Below are positions 8,549-17,348 of a stretch of DNA of 27,167 nt, in pieces (positions within the stretch are counted from its first letter, which is position 1; each line of letters opens with the position of its first letter). The notes beneath the pieces were generated by a model. It saw only the letters and a list, made by a program, of their open reading frames with translations, ran no database searches and was not told the DNA's origin. Origin of the DNA: Nitrosomonas sp. UBA6494 (GTDB taxonomy: Bacteria > Pseudomonadota > Gammaproteobacteria > Burkholderiales > Nitrosomonadaceae); contig DJMI01000116.1 in assembly GCA_002435335.1 (NCBI GenBank), positions 1 to 27,167 of the forward strand. The letters run 5' to 3'. The translations under genes and the position numbers were made by a program.

Positions 8549-8713
8549 TTTGAAATCCTTTTGGTTTGGTTAAAAATTGCGTTATATCATACTTACGATG
8601 GCGGTGATAATATAAAATCCAAACCTTCGGCTTGATGACACAAATAAATAATTTTCGCTTAAATTTAGATAACAAACAGTTTCAATTCCACACATTTTAC
8701 GAACACAAATACA

Positions 8714-9499
8714 ATGAAACATCAACATCTTTTAATACTGCTTAGCATTATTTTCTTAACCGCATGTGCAACCACTCCAACCGGTAGAACACAATTAGCC
8801 TTTATGCCTGATCAGGAAGTTGATGCAATGGGATTACAAGCTTTTACCGATATGAAAAACAAAAACCCGCTCAGTCACGATACGTACGAAATGCAATTTG
8901 TTCAATGTGTCACCGACGCGCTTACTGCTCAAATCGGCGGAACTTGGGAAGTCGTCGTTTTTGAAGATAAATCCCTGAATGCTTTTGCGTTGCCCGGCAA
9001 TAAAATCGGGGTACACTCCGGTTTGGTCGATTTAGTAGACAACCAAGACCAACTGGCTGCCGTGATCGGCCATGAAATAGGCCACGTACTGGCGCGCCAT
9101 AGCAACGAACGGTTATCACAAAAAATGGGGGCGCAAATCGGGTTGTCGGTCATAGCCGCCGTAGCCGCACCGAAAACGCCGATGGGACAAACCGCTTTAG
9201 GTTTGCTCGGTCTTGGTACGCAATACGGAGTGATCATGCCGTTTAGCCGTCTGCACGAAAGCGAAGCGGATAACATCGGGGTGGAATTAATGGCAAAAGC
9301 AGGCTTCAATCCAGCTGAAAGTATTACGCTATGGCAAAAAATGGCGCAAGCCAGTCAAGGCGCGCAACCCGTTGAATTTTTGTCCACACACCCTTCACAC
9401 GCGACACGCATTGAGGATTTGCAAGCCATAATGCCTAAAGCAGTCAATCTAATGCAGCAAGCTCATGCTGCAGGAAGGCAACCAGGTTGCATAAAATAG
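8714..9499 (+). CDS. M48 family metalloprotease lipoprotein (LoiP/YggG-like)
   Basis: This is a zinc-dependent endopeptidase predicted to be anchored in the outer membrane and to face the periplasm, where relatives take part in protein quality control. The N-terminus is a lipoprotein signal with lipobox L-T-A-C (Cys18). The HExxH site is H-E-I-G-H at residues 120-124. The third zinc ligand lies in the E-S-E-A-D motif (Glu182). A hydrophobic Ala/Gly-rich stretch between them (about 138-172) is normal for the family. The tail has the usual L-S-T-H-P-S-H-A-T-R-I substrate-groove motif. At 261 residues it matches LoiP rather than the longer BepA, which adds TPR repeats. No Shine-Dalgarno is evident. 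It is monocistronic as far as seen. Confidence 0.9.
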   Translation: MKHQHLLILLSIIFLTACATTPTGRTQLAFMPDQEVDAMGLQAFTDMKNKNPLSHDTYEMQFVQCVTDALTAQIGGTWEVVVFEDKSLNAFALPGNKIGVHSGLVDLVDNQDQLAAVIGHEIGHVLARHSNERLSQKMGAQIGLSVIAAVAAPKTPMGQTALGLLGLGTQYGVIMPFSRLHESEADNIGVELMAKAGFNPAESITLWQKMAQASQGAQPVEFLSTHPSHATRIEDLQAIMPKAVNLMQQAHAAGRQPGCIK

Positions 9500-9544
9500 C
9501 AATTCAAACCGCCAACTTGTATTCAATCAACACATTTGATGGTT

Positions 9545-9553
9545 TGTTATAAT
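9545..9553 (+). promoter_or_regulatory. Extended -10 promoter candidate for the HDOD gene
   Basis: TGTTATAAT matches the extended -10 consensus TGnTATAAT exactly, with a perfect TATAAT at 9548-9553. No good -35 hexamer lies 16-18 bp upstream, which is normal for extended -10 promoters. Transcription would start near 9560, giving a leader of about 80 nt before the HDOD start. Confidence 0.45.
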
Positions 9554-9642
9554 GATAAAAATCTTGATTCATAACTAAAGATTCGGTCAATCTTTACGCT
9601 ATAAGCAATTCAATCAACTTATGCAATTTTTAGGTGAAAACT

Positions 9643-10527
9643 TTGAATGCACAAGACCGGCAAGAATTCTTCATAAATCTTCGCGAAACGCTCCAACAAG
9701 CGGAATTGATTCCGCCGTTGCCAGAAACAGCCAGCAAGCTACTATTGCTGCGCAACAAGCCGGACGCTAACTTAGAAGAATTGGTGAGATTGATCGAATC
9801 CGATCCCTCTTTGGCTGCTTTCGTTATGAAATATGCACGTATGTCTATTTTTGGCTACGGTGATCGCATTAACTCAGTAACACACGCCGTCTCGTTAGTG
9901 CTTGGCTATACAACGGCGTTAAATGTAACTTTGAGCGTCGCATCTTCCGGTTGTCTCAAAATACCTAATTACGGCCCGCTGGGACGCGTTCGTATCTGGA
10001 CCGATGCTTTTCAATGTGCCCAGTTATGTCGAGAATTAAGTCATTATGTCGCCAAGAAACAATTCATCAATTCCGGCTTAGCCCATCTGAGCGGATTGCT
10101 GCATAACTTCGGCTATTTGCTATTTGGTCATTTTTGTCCCAAAGAATTTGCCGAATTAAATGAAATGATATTTCTTGATCCCGCACAAGATATAAGATCA
10201 CTTGAAATACGTCATTTCGGCATTACCCATGATCTTATCGGGTTGTATTTATTGAAAGCGTGGAATCTCCCGGAAGAGGTCATCATGGCAGCGGCAAAGC
10301 ACCATTTCACAGATTGCAGCGGCAAACACACCGTTTATGCAAAGCTTGTAGCCGCAGCCAATCGGCTGCTACAACAAGATGGAACATACGATGTGATGCA
10401 ATCAAACGATACTTTCTTTTTACTCAGAGATTTGGGTATCAGCGAAGCGGAAGCAAACGAAGAATTACAAAAAGCGCTTGCTTGCCAGAATGAAATGAAT
10501 CAATTGGCACAAGGGCTTATGTCCTAA
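9643..10527 (+). CDS. HDOD domain-containing protein
   Basis: HDOD proteins resemble HD hydrolases but usually lack the metal-binding residues; they act as signalling or scaffold proteins in cyclic-di-GMP, chemotaxis and stress circuits. The fold starts at I-P-P-L-P-E-T-A-S-K-L-L and continues through L-E-E-L-V-R-L-I-E-S-D-P-S-L. The N-S-V-T-H-A-V-S-L-V-L-G-Y segment and a later H-x-x-x-D-like helix (S-G-L-L-H-N-F-G-Y) fit the family. The product is 294 residues with no second domain. An AGGTGA Shine-Dalgarno at 9632-9637 lies five bases before a TTG at 9643, so I chose that start. The in-frame GTG at 9634 overlaps this site and has none of its own. The gene is alone on its strand, with the MITE-like element immediately downstream. 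Its partner is unknown. Confidence 0.85.
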   Translation: MNAQDRQEFFINLRETLQQAELIPPLPETASKLLLLRNKPDANLEELVRLIESDPSLAAFVMKYARMSIFGYGDRINSVTHAVSLVLGYTTALNVTLSVASSGCLKIPNYGPLGRVRIWTDAFQCAQLCRELSHYVAKKQFINSGLAHLSGLLHNFGYLLFGHFCPKEFAELNEMIFLDPAQDIRSLEIRHFGITHDLIGLYLLKAWNLPEEVIMAAAKHHFTDCSGKHTVYAKLVAAANRLLQQDGTYDVMQSNDTFFLLRDLGISEAEANEELQKALACQNEMNQLAQGLMS

Positions 10528-10540
10528 TCTCGTTGATTAC

Positions 10541-10731
10541 TCATTGAACCGAGATTTTCCATTAGGCGCACCTTTGGTGCTGTTGGGTGGTTTGTGGCGC
10601 ATCATGGCAGTCATTTTGAATTCTCTTCGTTGCCCGTAGTGGAAACCATGGACGCCTCAGTCGGATTCAAACTGCCTTGCCACTGCATCCACAACCCATT
10701 CCAGCCCTAATGGAAAATCTCGGTTGAATCA
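10541..10731. mobile_element. MITE-like element with 26-bp terminal inverted repeats
   Basis: The 191-bp stretch starts and ends with inverted repeats. The core AACCGAGATTTTCCATTAGG (10547-10566) is repeated perfectly in reverse complement at 10706-10725. The arms extend six more bases outward with two mismatches. Inner parts also pair imperfectly: 10590-10620 with 10665-10695. The whole unit could therefore fold into a long hairpin. It has no coding capacity. It fills the gap between the convergent HDOD and ROK kinase genes, and its right end provides the stop codon of the kinase. At most a 3-bp TCA target duplication is visible. The parent transposase is not in the window. Confidence 0.65.
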
Positions 10732-11628
10732 AAAATCCATTTCATCAATGCGCCATAATTGCGCCGCACCGCGAACACCGGAACTGTCGCCGTGCACGTT
10801 TTTCAGAATCGGCGTAGTGAATTCGTCGTTAAAGACATAGCGCGCCATTTTTGCGCACCCTTCAGTATAAAGCTTGTCGACGTTGGAAAGCCCGCCGCCC
10901 AGCACGATGGCATCCGGGTCGAGGATATTGATCACCGTAGCCAGTGCGCGGCCAAAGCGATCGAGAAAGCGTTGCATCGTTGCCTCTGCCAGTTTATCGC
11001 CCTGTGCCGCTAACACCACAATCTCATTGGCTGTCAATGCACCATTTCCACCGTTGCGACGAAAATCTCCAGTTAAGCCAGGACCGGAAATCAGTGTTTC
11101 GACACAACCTTTTTGTCCACAATAGCAATCCGGTCCGTCCAACTCCAGAATATTGTGCCCCCATTCGCCACCGATATGCTGATGCCCCTGGTGCAACTGC
11201 CCGTTAAACACGATCCCACCGCCTACACCGGTACCCATGATGACACCAAACACCACACCATAACCCTTTCCAGCTCCGTCGAGCGCTTCGCTCAGTGCAA
11301 AGCAATTGGCATCGTTGGCAATGCGCAACGGGCGATCCAGTATCGTTTGTAAATCTTCTAACAGCGGTTGCCCATTCAGACAGGTAGTGTTGGAATTTTT
11401 CATTTTGCCGTTGACTGTCGAAATGGCACCGGGAGTACCAATACCGACCGTGCATTTGCAACCCACTTCGGCTTCGAGCGTTCTAACCAGCCATCCGATC
11501 GACTGCAAAATCGCCCGGTAACCTTCAGCTTGCCGCGTATCGATACGCCTACGCAGCAATTCGCCGCCGTTGCGATCCAATACCACACCTTCTATTTTGG
11601 TGCCACCTAAATCAATACCGATGCGCAT
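10729..11628 (-). CDS. ROK family sugar kinase (fructokinase/glucokinase-like)
   Basis: It phosphorylates a hexose with ATP; ROK members include fructokinase (Mak), glucokinase and N-acetylglucosamine kinase. The N-terminal phosphate loop is G-I-D-L-G-G-T-K-I-E-G (3-13). The sugar-binding N-D-A-N-C-F-A and catalytic Asp are in the middle. A G-T-G-V-G-G-G-I segment follows, then the zinc-binding ROK signature G-G-E-W-G-H-N with C-Y-C-G-Q-K-G-C-V-E-T. The 299 residues are full length. The E-W-G-H-N plus C-Y-C-G pattern resembles Mak and NagK, so fructose or mannose is a fair guess but not proven. It starts 13 bp after sucB and so is probably last in the TCA operon. The stop TGA lies within the edge of the adjacent inverted-repeat element. 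Confidence 0.88.
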   Translation of the reverse strand: MRIGIDLGGTKIEGVVLDRNGGELLRRRIDTRQAEGYRAILQSIGWLVRTLEAEVGCKCTVGIGTPGAISTVNGKMKNSNTTCLNGQPLLEDLQTILDRPLRIANDANCFALSEALDGAGKGYGVVFGVIMGTGVGGGIVFNGQLHQGHQHIGGEWGHNILELDGPDCYCGQKGCVETLISGPGLTGDFRRNGGNGALTANEIVVLAAQGDKLAEATMQRFLDRFGRALATVINILDPDAIVLGGGLSNVDKLYTEGCAKMARYVFNDEFTTPILKNVHGDSSGVRGAAQLWRIDEMDF

Positions 11629-11641
11629 CGGCTAATCGCCC

Positions 11642-12874
11642 TTACCGTTCAAACAACGGACTCATCGGATATTCCAGCGCTTCCTTCATCGCCACCAGCG
11701 ACAATACAGCTTCGCGGCCGTCAATGATACGGTGATCGTACGACAGCGCCAGGTAATTCATCGGGCGGATCACAATTTGGCCGTTTTCCACCACGGGGCG
11801 TTCTTTGGTGGCGTGGATGCCGAGGATGGCGCTTTGCGGCGGGTTGATGATCGGTGTCGACAGCATCGAACCGAACACGCCACCATTGGTAATTGAGAAA
11901 GTACCACCGCTGAGTTCTTCGATGGTGAGTTTGCCATCTTGCGCGCGTTTGGCGAAGTCGGCGATTTGCAATTCTACTTCCGCCATCGAAAGTTTGTCTG
12001 CATCACGAATGATCGGCACCACTAAGCCGCGCGGACTACCGACGGCGATGCCGATGTCGTAGTAATCGTGATAAACGATGTCGTTGCCTTCGACGGAAGC
12101 GTTGACGATCGGATATTTTTTTAGTGCAGCGACCACCGCTTTGACGAAGAACGACATGAAGCCGAGTTTAACGCCATGTTCTTTCTCGAATTCGGTTTTG
12201 TAGCGCGTGCGCAAATCGATGATAGCCTGCATGTTGACTTCGTTGAACGTGGTCAGAATCGCGGCGGTGGATTGCGATTGCACCAAGCGCTCGGCGATGC
12301 GCTGCCGCAATCGGGACATCGCAACCCTGCGTTCGTTACGTCTTCCTGATGGAGCGAGTACATCGGGCGCAGCAGCTTCGGGTAAAAGTTCCGCTTTAGT
12401 TGCTTCGCCGGATTTACTGTCCACGTAGGCTTGCACGTCTTCCCGGGTGATGCGACCGCCCAGACCGGTACCTTTGATCGCTGCGGTTTCGATTGCTTTC
12501 AGATTGTTTTCTTCCGCCAATTTGCGCGCAGCGGGCATCAGCATCGGGATTTCCGTCGCGGTGTCGTTTTTCACAGCCGGTTTGGCGGCGGTTTCCTCAC
12601 TTACGGGTACCGGTTGTTTGTCCGGTTGCATCGCCGCTTCGGTTTCTATCATCGCCACCACTTCACCGCTAACAACGGTTGCGCCGTCGGTTTTCAGAAT
12701 CTTGGCCAGCACGCCGGCGCTCGGTGCCGGCAATTCCAATACTACCTTGTCGGTTTCGACATCGACCAGGTTTTCCGAGCGATTGACGTACTCCCCTGCT
12801 TTTTTATGCCAGGCGACTAATGTGGCTTCGGCCACGGATTCCGATAAAACGGGTACTTTGACTTCAACTAGCAT
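11642..12874 (-). CDS. sucB: 2-oxoglutarate dehydrogenase E2, dihydrolipoyl succinyltransferase
   Basis: The E2 core of the 2-oxoglutarate dehydrogenase complex transfers the succinyl group from lipoamide to CoA. Domains in order: one N-terminal lipoyl domain with the lipoylated Lys43 in E-T-D-K-V-V-L-E; an Ala/Pro/Val-rich linker; a peripheral subunit-binding domain (about 112-152, P-A-A-R-K-L-A-E-E-N to V-Q-A-Y-V); and the catalytic domain ending with S-Y-D-H-R-I-I-D-G, which holds His381 and Asp385. The 410 residues are the usual size. An AAGGGG element precedes the ATG. The gene lies 12 bp after sucA. The E3 gene (lpd), which often follows, is absent; a ROK kinase takes that place. Confidence 0.97.
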   Translation of the reverse strand: MLVEVKVPVLSESVAEATLVAWHKKAGEYVNRSENLVDVETDKVVLELPAPSAGVLAKILKTDGATVVSGEVVAMIETEAAMQPDKQPVPVSEETAAKPAVKNDTATEIPMLMPAARKLAEENNLKAIETAAIKGTGLGGRITREDVQAYVDSKSGEATKAELLPEAAAPDVLAPSGRRNERRVAMSRLRQRIAERLVQSQSTAAILTTFNEVNMQAIIDLRTRYKTEFEKEHGVKLGFMSFFVKAVVAALKKYPIVNASVEGNDIVYHDYYDIGIAVGSPRGLVVPIIRDADKLSMAEVELQIADFAKRAQDGKLTIEELSGGTFSITNGGVFGSMLSTPIINPPQSAILGIHATKERPVVENGQIVIRPMNYLALSYDHRIIDGREAVLSLVAMKEALEYPMSPLFER

Positions 12875-12886
12875 GGCGCGCCCCTT

Positions 12887-15706
12887 TTAAATTTTGTCTC
12901 TGAATGCTGCGGCAATAAGTTCTTCTTGTGTGGATTTGTGTTTTGCACTGTATCCCGCTGCCGGCGAAGCGGATGACGCCCGTAACGCATAGCCGAGCTG
13001 CTGGTTCGACCGCATGTGGCGCAGCAAATAGTGTTGAATGCGGTGCCAAGCACCTTGATTACCTGGTTCTTCCTGGCACCAAATCACGTCCTTGGCGTTA
13101 CCGTAACGGTCGATTTCCGCTTGAAATTCTTCGTGCGGAAATGGATAAAGCTGTTCCAGTCGAATGATCGCCATATCGGTTATATTCTGTTCGCGACGGT
13201 AAGCCATCAATTCATAATAAATCTTACCGCTGCACGCGATGATGCGCTTCACCATCTTCGGGTTCAAATCCTCGGTTTCGGCTATTACCGGGTAAAAATA
13301 CCCATGCGCCAAATCTTCCAGGCTAGACACAGAATCCTTATTGCGTAACAGGCTTTTCGGGCTCAAGATGATCAAGGGCTTTCTTGTCGGACGCAGCATT
13401 TGGCGACGCAGCAGATGAAACATTTGCGCTGGTGTCGAAGGTATGCATACTTGGATATTGTAGTCGGCACAAAGCTGCAAATAGCGCTCCAATCGAGCGG
13501 ACGAATGCTCCGGTCCTTGACCTTCGTAGCCGTGCGGCAGCATCATCACCAAACCGCACAGCCGCCCCCACTTGGCTTCACCGGATGCGATGAATTGATC
13601 GATAACCACTTGCGCACCGTTGGCGAAGTCGCCGAATTGCGCTTCCCAAATCACCAGTTCTTCAGGCTGCGTGGTTGCGTAACCATACTCAAATCCAAGT
13701 ACCGCTTCTTCCGACAGCATTGAATTGATCACGACAAAATCGGGTTGTTCCGGGTAAATATGACGTAGCGGTATATAAATGCTCTCATTTTGATCAGCAG
13801 TGACTTGCGCGTGTAATTCCGCATGACGGTGAAAAAAAGTACCGCGTCCGGAATCTTGACCGGAGAGACGAACCGGATAACCGTCTTTAAGTAAGGCAGC
13901 GTAAGCCAGATTCTCAGCCATCCCCCAATCGAGCGATAACTCCCCTTTTCCCATCGCACGCCGGTCGGCAATGACTTTTTCGACTCTCGGATGCAATTTA
14001 AAATTCTCCGGCACGTCAGTCAAGCGAATCGCCAATTGCTGCAATACCGGTATAGACACGCCCGTTTTAACTTTCTCATTCCATTTGAATGGTTTCAGAT
14101 AGGCAGCCCAATTGGCGATATGCGGCGATTTATAATCGTAACAAACCGTTTGATTGGGATTGATACCTTGATCCATTGCGTCACGGTACGCTTGCATCCA
14201 ATCGCTCAAGTCTTTGGTCGTCATGATCCCTGCCGCCATTAACTTGTCCGCATACAATTTCAGCGTTCCCGGGTGCTGATTAATGATCTGATACATGCGC
14301 GGTTGCGTCACCATCGGCTCATCTTGTTCATTGTGCCCAAGACGGCGAAAACACACCAAATCGATCACCACGTCCTTATGAAAGCGCATACGGAAATCGA
14401 ATGCCAATTCGGTCACCATCAGCACTGACTCGGGATCGTCGCCGTTAACGTGAAAAATCGGCGCTTCGATCATTTTGGATACATCGGTGCAATATAAAGT
14501 GGAACGGCTATCGCGCGGATCAGAGGTAGTAAATCCGATTTGATTGTTGATGATGATGTGAATCGTGCCGCCAGTACCGTAACCGCGTGTTTGCGACAGA
14601 TTCAGTGTCTCCATCACCACGCCTTGTCCGGCAAATGCAGCATCTCCGTGAATCAACACCGGAAGAACGATATCCCCTTGACGGTCGTTCAAAAAATGCT
14701 GTCGTGCGCGTACTGACCCCTCCACCACCGGATTGACGATCTCCAGATGCGACGGATTAAACGCCAACGCCAGCCGCACTACGCCGCCTTCGGTTTTTAC
14801 AGCGGAAGAAAAACCTTGATGGTATTTGACGTCTCCGGAAGGTAATTCTTCCGGTTGCTTGCCTTCAAATTCGCGGAACAAATCAGCCGGTATTTTGCCG
14901 AGTGTGTTGACCAACACATTGAGACGTGCGCGGTGCGCCATACCCATGACAATTTGCTGCACACCCGCCTTACCGGCGTGCTGTATCAATTTATCCAATA
15001 GCGGAATCAAGCTCTCATTGCCTTCACCGGAAAAACGTTTCTGTCCAACGTAACGCGTATGCAAATATCTTTCCAGTCCTTCTGCCGCAATCAATCGCTC
15101 CAAAATATGTTTCTTATATTCAGCCGGATAATCGGGGTTGGCACGGGTTCCTTCCAATCTTGCTTGTATCCAGCGCTTTTGCTCGACTGAAGAGACATAC
15201 ATGTATTCGGCGCCGACCGAGCCGCAATAAGTATCGCGCAGAATTTGCAGAATCTCGCGTAAAGACGCATGCTCAGGTCCAACCAACGAACCAGTATTGA
15301 ATACCCGCTCCATATCCGCATCAGAAAAACCATAAAATGCAGGATCGAGTTCGGGCACATCAGGTTGCTGCACCAATCCCAGCGGATCAAGCTTTGCCCG
15401 GCTCAATCCGCGATAGCGATACATATTGATCAATTGCAACACCGCGACTTGTTTGCGATCGTCCGAGTCAGCGGCAATAACATCAGGCAATATGGCTTGT
15501 TGGGTATCGGGAACCGGGAATTTGACCGCAGGCACAGCTTGCGTCATTTTCTCCGCTACCGATTGCGTTTTGTTTAATTGATCGAAATATTCCCGCCATG
15601 CAGCACTGACTGCATTGGGATTATGCGCATATTCCTGGTAAATCGCCTCGATGAACGGCGCATTGGCGCCCGATAACAACGTATCGTCAAATAACGGCTT
15701 ACTCAT
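12887..15706 (-). CDS. sucA: 2-oxoglutarate dehydrogenase E1 component
   Basis: The thiamine-diphosphate-dependent E1 decarboxylates 2-oxoglutarate and succinylates the lipoyl arm of SucB. At 939 residues it is full length. Recognisable parts are the N-terminal F-I-E-A-I-Y-Q-E-Y segment that helps E1 bind its complex, G-M-A-H-R-A-R-L-N-V-L-V-N, the G-D-A-A-F-A-G-Q-G thiamine site, and S-G-Q-D-S-G-R-G-T-F-F-H-R-H-A in the pyrimidine domain. The start has no strong Shine-Dalgarno, but it lies only 25 bp past the gltA stop, so coupling is plausible. In ammonia oxidisers this enzyme is encoded although growth is autotrophic; it serves biosynthesis and, possibly, limited mixotrophy. Confidence 0.97.
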   Translation of the reverse strand: MSKPLFDDTLLSGANAPFIEAIYQEYAHNPNAVSAAWREYFDQLNKTQSVAEKMTQAVPAVKFPVPDTQQAILPDVIAADSDDRKQVAVLQLINMYRYRGLSRAKLDPLGLVQQPDVPELDPAFYGFSDADMERVFNTGSLVGPEHASLREILQILRDTYCGSVGAEYMYVSSVEQKRWIQARLEGTRANPDYPAEYKKHILERLIAAEGLERYLHTRYVGQKRFSGEGNESLIPLLDKLIQHAGKAGVQQIVMGMAHRARLNVLVNTLGKIPADLFREFEGKQPEELPSGDVKYHQGFSSAVKTEGGVVRLALAFNPSHLEIVNPVVEGSVRARQHFLNDRQGDIVLPVLIHGDAAFAGQGVVMETLNLSQTRGYGTGGTIHIIINNQIGFTTSDPRDSRSTLYCTDVSKMIEAPIFHVNGDDPESVLMVTELAFDFRMRFHKDVVIDLVCFRRLGHNEQDEPMVTQPRMYQIINQHPGTLKLYADKLMAAGIMTTKDLSDWMQAYRDAMDQGINPNQTVCYDYKSPHIANWAAYLKPFKWNEKVKTGVSIPVLQQLAIRLTDVPENFKLHPRVEKVIADRRAMGKGELSLDWGMAENLAYAALLKDGYPVRLSGQDSGRGTFFHRHAELHAQVTADQNESIYIPLRHIYPEQPDFVVINSMLSEEAVLGFEYGYATTQPEELVIWEAQFGDFANGAQVVIDQFIASGEAKWGRLCGLVMMLPHGYEGQGPEHSSARLERYLQLCADYNIQVCIPSTPAQMFHLLRRQMLRPTRKPLIILSPKSLLRNKDSVSSLEDLAHGYFYPVIAETEDLNPKMVKRIIACSGKIYYELMAYRREQNITDMAIIRLEQLYPFPHEEFQAEIDRYGNAKDVIWCQEEPGNQGAWHRIQHYLLRHMRSNQQLGYALRASSASPAAGYSAKHKSTQEELIAAAFRDKI

Positions 15707-15731
15707 CGTTTTAGCAGCTTTATAAAGGAGT

Positions 15732-17033
15732 CTATTTGGTGCGGTAAGCGTCCGGCACGTCGCGCATCGTGGCGCCGTTATAGAGCTGGCGCGGACGTCC
15801 GATTTTGTGTTCGGGATCGGAGATCATTTCACTCCACTGCGCCACCCAGCCGACGGTTCTCGCCATCGCAAAAATGGCAGTGAACATGCTGGTTGGAATA
15901 CCTAGCGCACGCTGCACGATACCGGAGTAAAAGTCGACATTCGGATAGAGTTTGCGCGAAATGAAATAATCGTCTTCCAACGCAATTTTCTCGAGTTGCA
16001 GCGCCAGCTTGAACAAACGGTCGTTTTGCAATCCCAGTTCGTTCAGCACTTCGTGGCAGGTTTCGCGCATCAACTTGGCGCGCGGATCCATATTTTTGTA
16101 TACGCGGTGTCCAAAACCCATCAATCGGTAATTGTCATCCTTATTCTTGGCGCGGCGGATGAATTCGTCGATTCGCGACACATCGCCGATTTCCTCCAGC
16201 ATGTGCAGGCACGCTTCATTTGCGCCGCCGTGCGCCGGGCCCCACAGGCACGAAATGCCGGCAGAAATACAAGCAAACGGATTGGCACCGCTGGAACCCG
16301 CCAAGCGCACCGTCGACGTGGAAGCGTTTTGCTCGTGATCGGCGTGCAGAATCAGAATCCGGTCCAACGCGCGCACGATCACCGGATTGGCTTCGTATTT
16401 TTCCGTCGGCACGGAAAACATCATGTGCAGGAAATTCTCGGCGTAGCTTAAGTGGTTTTGCGGATAAATATAAGGTTGCCCGATATTGTATTTGTACGCC
16501 ATCGCGGTAATCGTTGGCAATTTGGCGATTAAGCGAAACGCGGACTGTTCGCGGTGCGACGGATCGGAAATATTCAGCGCGTCGTGATAGAACGCCGACA
16601 AGGCGCCGACAACACCAACCATTACCGCCATCGGATGCGCATCGCGGCGAAATCCGCTGTAAAAACGTACCAATTGTTCGTGCAGCATCGAATGGCTTTT
16701 GATCGCGGCATCGAAGGTTTTTTTCTGCTCCGGTGTCGGCAATTCGCCGTGCAGCAACAAGTAGCAGACATCAATGAAATCGCAGTGCATCGCCAGCTGC
16801 TCGATCGGATAACCGCGATATAGCAAAATACCTTTGTCGCCATCGATAAAGGTAATCGTTGAACTGTTACTGGCGGTCGACAAAAAACCGGGGTCATAAG
16901 TAAACAAACCGCTCTGCGCATGCAACTTGCGGATATCGATCACATCCGGCCCCATGGTGCCGGATAAAACCGGTAGTTCGATCGGCGCGCTGCCGTCATT
17001 CAAATTCAGAGTCGCTGTGCCTTTTTGTGCCAT
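15732..17033 (-). CDS. gltA: Citrate synthase, type II
   Basis: It condenses oxaloacetate with acetyl-CoA to citrate, the entry of the TCA cycle. The catalytic triad is visible as His268 (W-G-P-A-H-G-G), His309 (M-G-F-G-H-R-V-Y) and Asp367 (N-V-D-F-Y-S-G), spaced like the E. coli enzyme. With 433 residues and an N-terminal beta domain it belongs to the Gram-negative hexameric type, which is usually inhibited by NADH. A GGAG Shine-Dalgarno precedes the ATG. It lies 81 bp after sdhE, the widest gap inside this operon, so a secondary promoter there is possible, though I saw no clear one. Confidence 0.98.
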   Translation of the reverse strand: MAQKGTATLNLNDGSAPIELPVLSGTMGPDVIDIRKLHAQSGLFTYDPGFLSTASNSSTITFIDGDKGILLYRGYPIEQLAMHCDFIDVCYLLLHGELPTPEQKKTFDAAIKSHSMLHEQLVRFYSGFRRDAHPMAVMVGVVGALSAFYHDALNISDPSHREQSAFRLIAKLPTITAMAYKYNIGQPYIYPQNHLSYAENFLHMMFSVPTEKYEANPVIVRALDRILILHADHEQNASTSTVRLAGSSGANPFACISAGISCLWGPAHGGANEACLHMLEEIGDVSRIDEFIRRAKNKDDNYRLMGFGHRVYKNMDPRAKLMRETCHEVLNELGLQNDRLFKLALQLEKIALEDDYFISRKLYPNVDFYSGIVQRALGIPTSMFTAIFAMARTVGWVAQWSEMISDPEHKIGRPRQLYNGATMRDVPDAYRTK

Positions 17034-17114
17034 ATTACTTCTCCACGAATTACCTTCATTTTAGTCAGTATACTTTGCCAGTCGGTGACCGTTGCTTGAA
17101 ATATCCTCTTAAAC

Positions 17115-17348
17115 CTAGCTCTTTTGCAACAATTCCAACACCGATTGCCACTGCACATCGCAATTGGCTTGCTTGGCACAAATCAAATCCCACAAATCGT
17201 TATCCGGTAACGCCAGCAAGCGCTCGAATTGCTGCAACCCGACTTCATCGAGCTGCCGGTAATGCACATCCATAAACCGCTGCAACACAATATCCAGCTC
17301 AAGCATACCACGCCGACAGCGCCAGCGCGCACGCTCGAATTCTTTCAT
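17115..17348 (-). CDS. sdhE: FAD assembly factor SdhE
   Basis: SdhE promotes covalent attachment of FAD to the flavoprotein subunit SdhA of succinate dehydrogenase. The product is 77 residues and contains the conserved R-R-G-M-L-E-L-D motif (about 13-20) and the acidic L-P-D-N-D-L-W tail motif. I start at the ATG ending at 17348, because that codon overlaps the sdhB stop (ATGA) and gives the family N-terminus M-K-E-F-E-R. The frame stays open upstream to 17429, but that part lies over sdhB and has no family resemblance. The client SdhA is not encoded in this window. Confidence 0.92.
   Translation of the reverse strand: MKEFERARWRCRRGMLELDIVLQRFMDVHYRQLDEVGLQQFERLLALPDNDLWDLICAKQANCDVQWQSVLELLQKS

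Noticed and set aside
12431..16702. Open frames of up to about 150 codons antisense to sucB, sucA and gltA
   Set aside because: Low-complexity or Arg/His-rich products without family resemblance, fully covered by well-identified genes.
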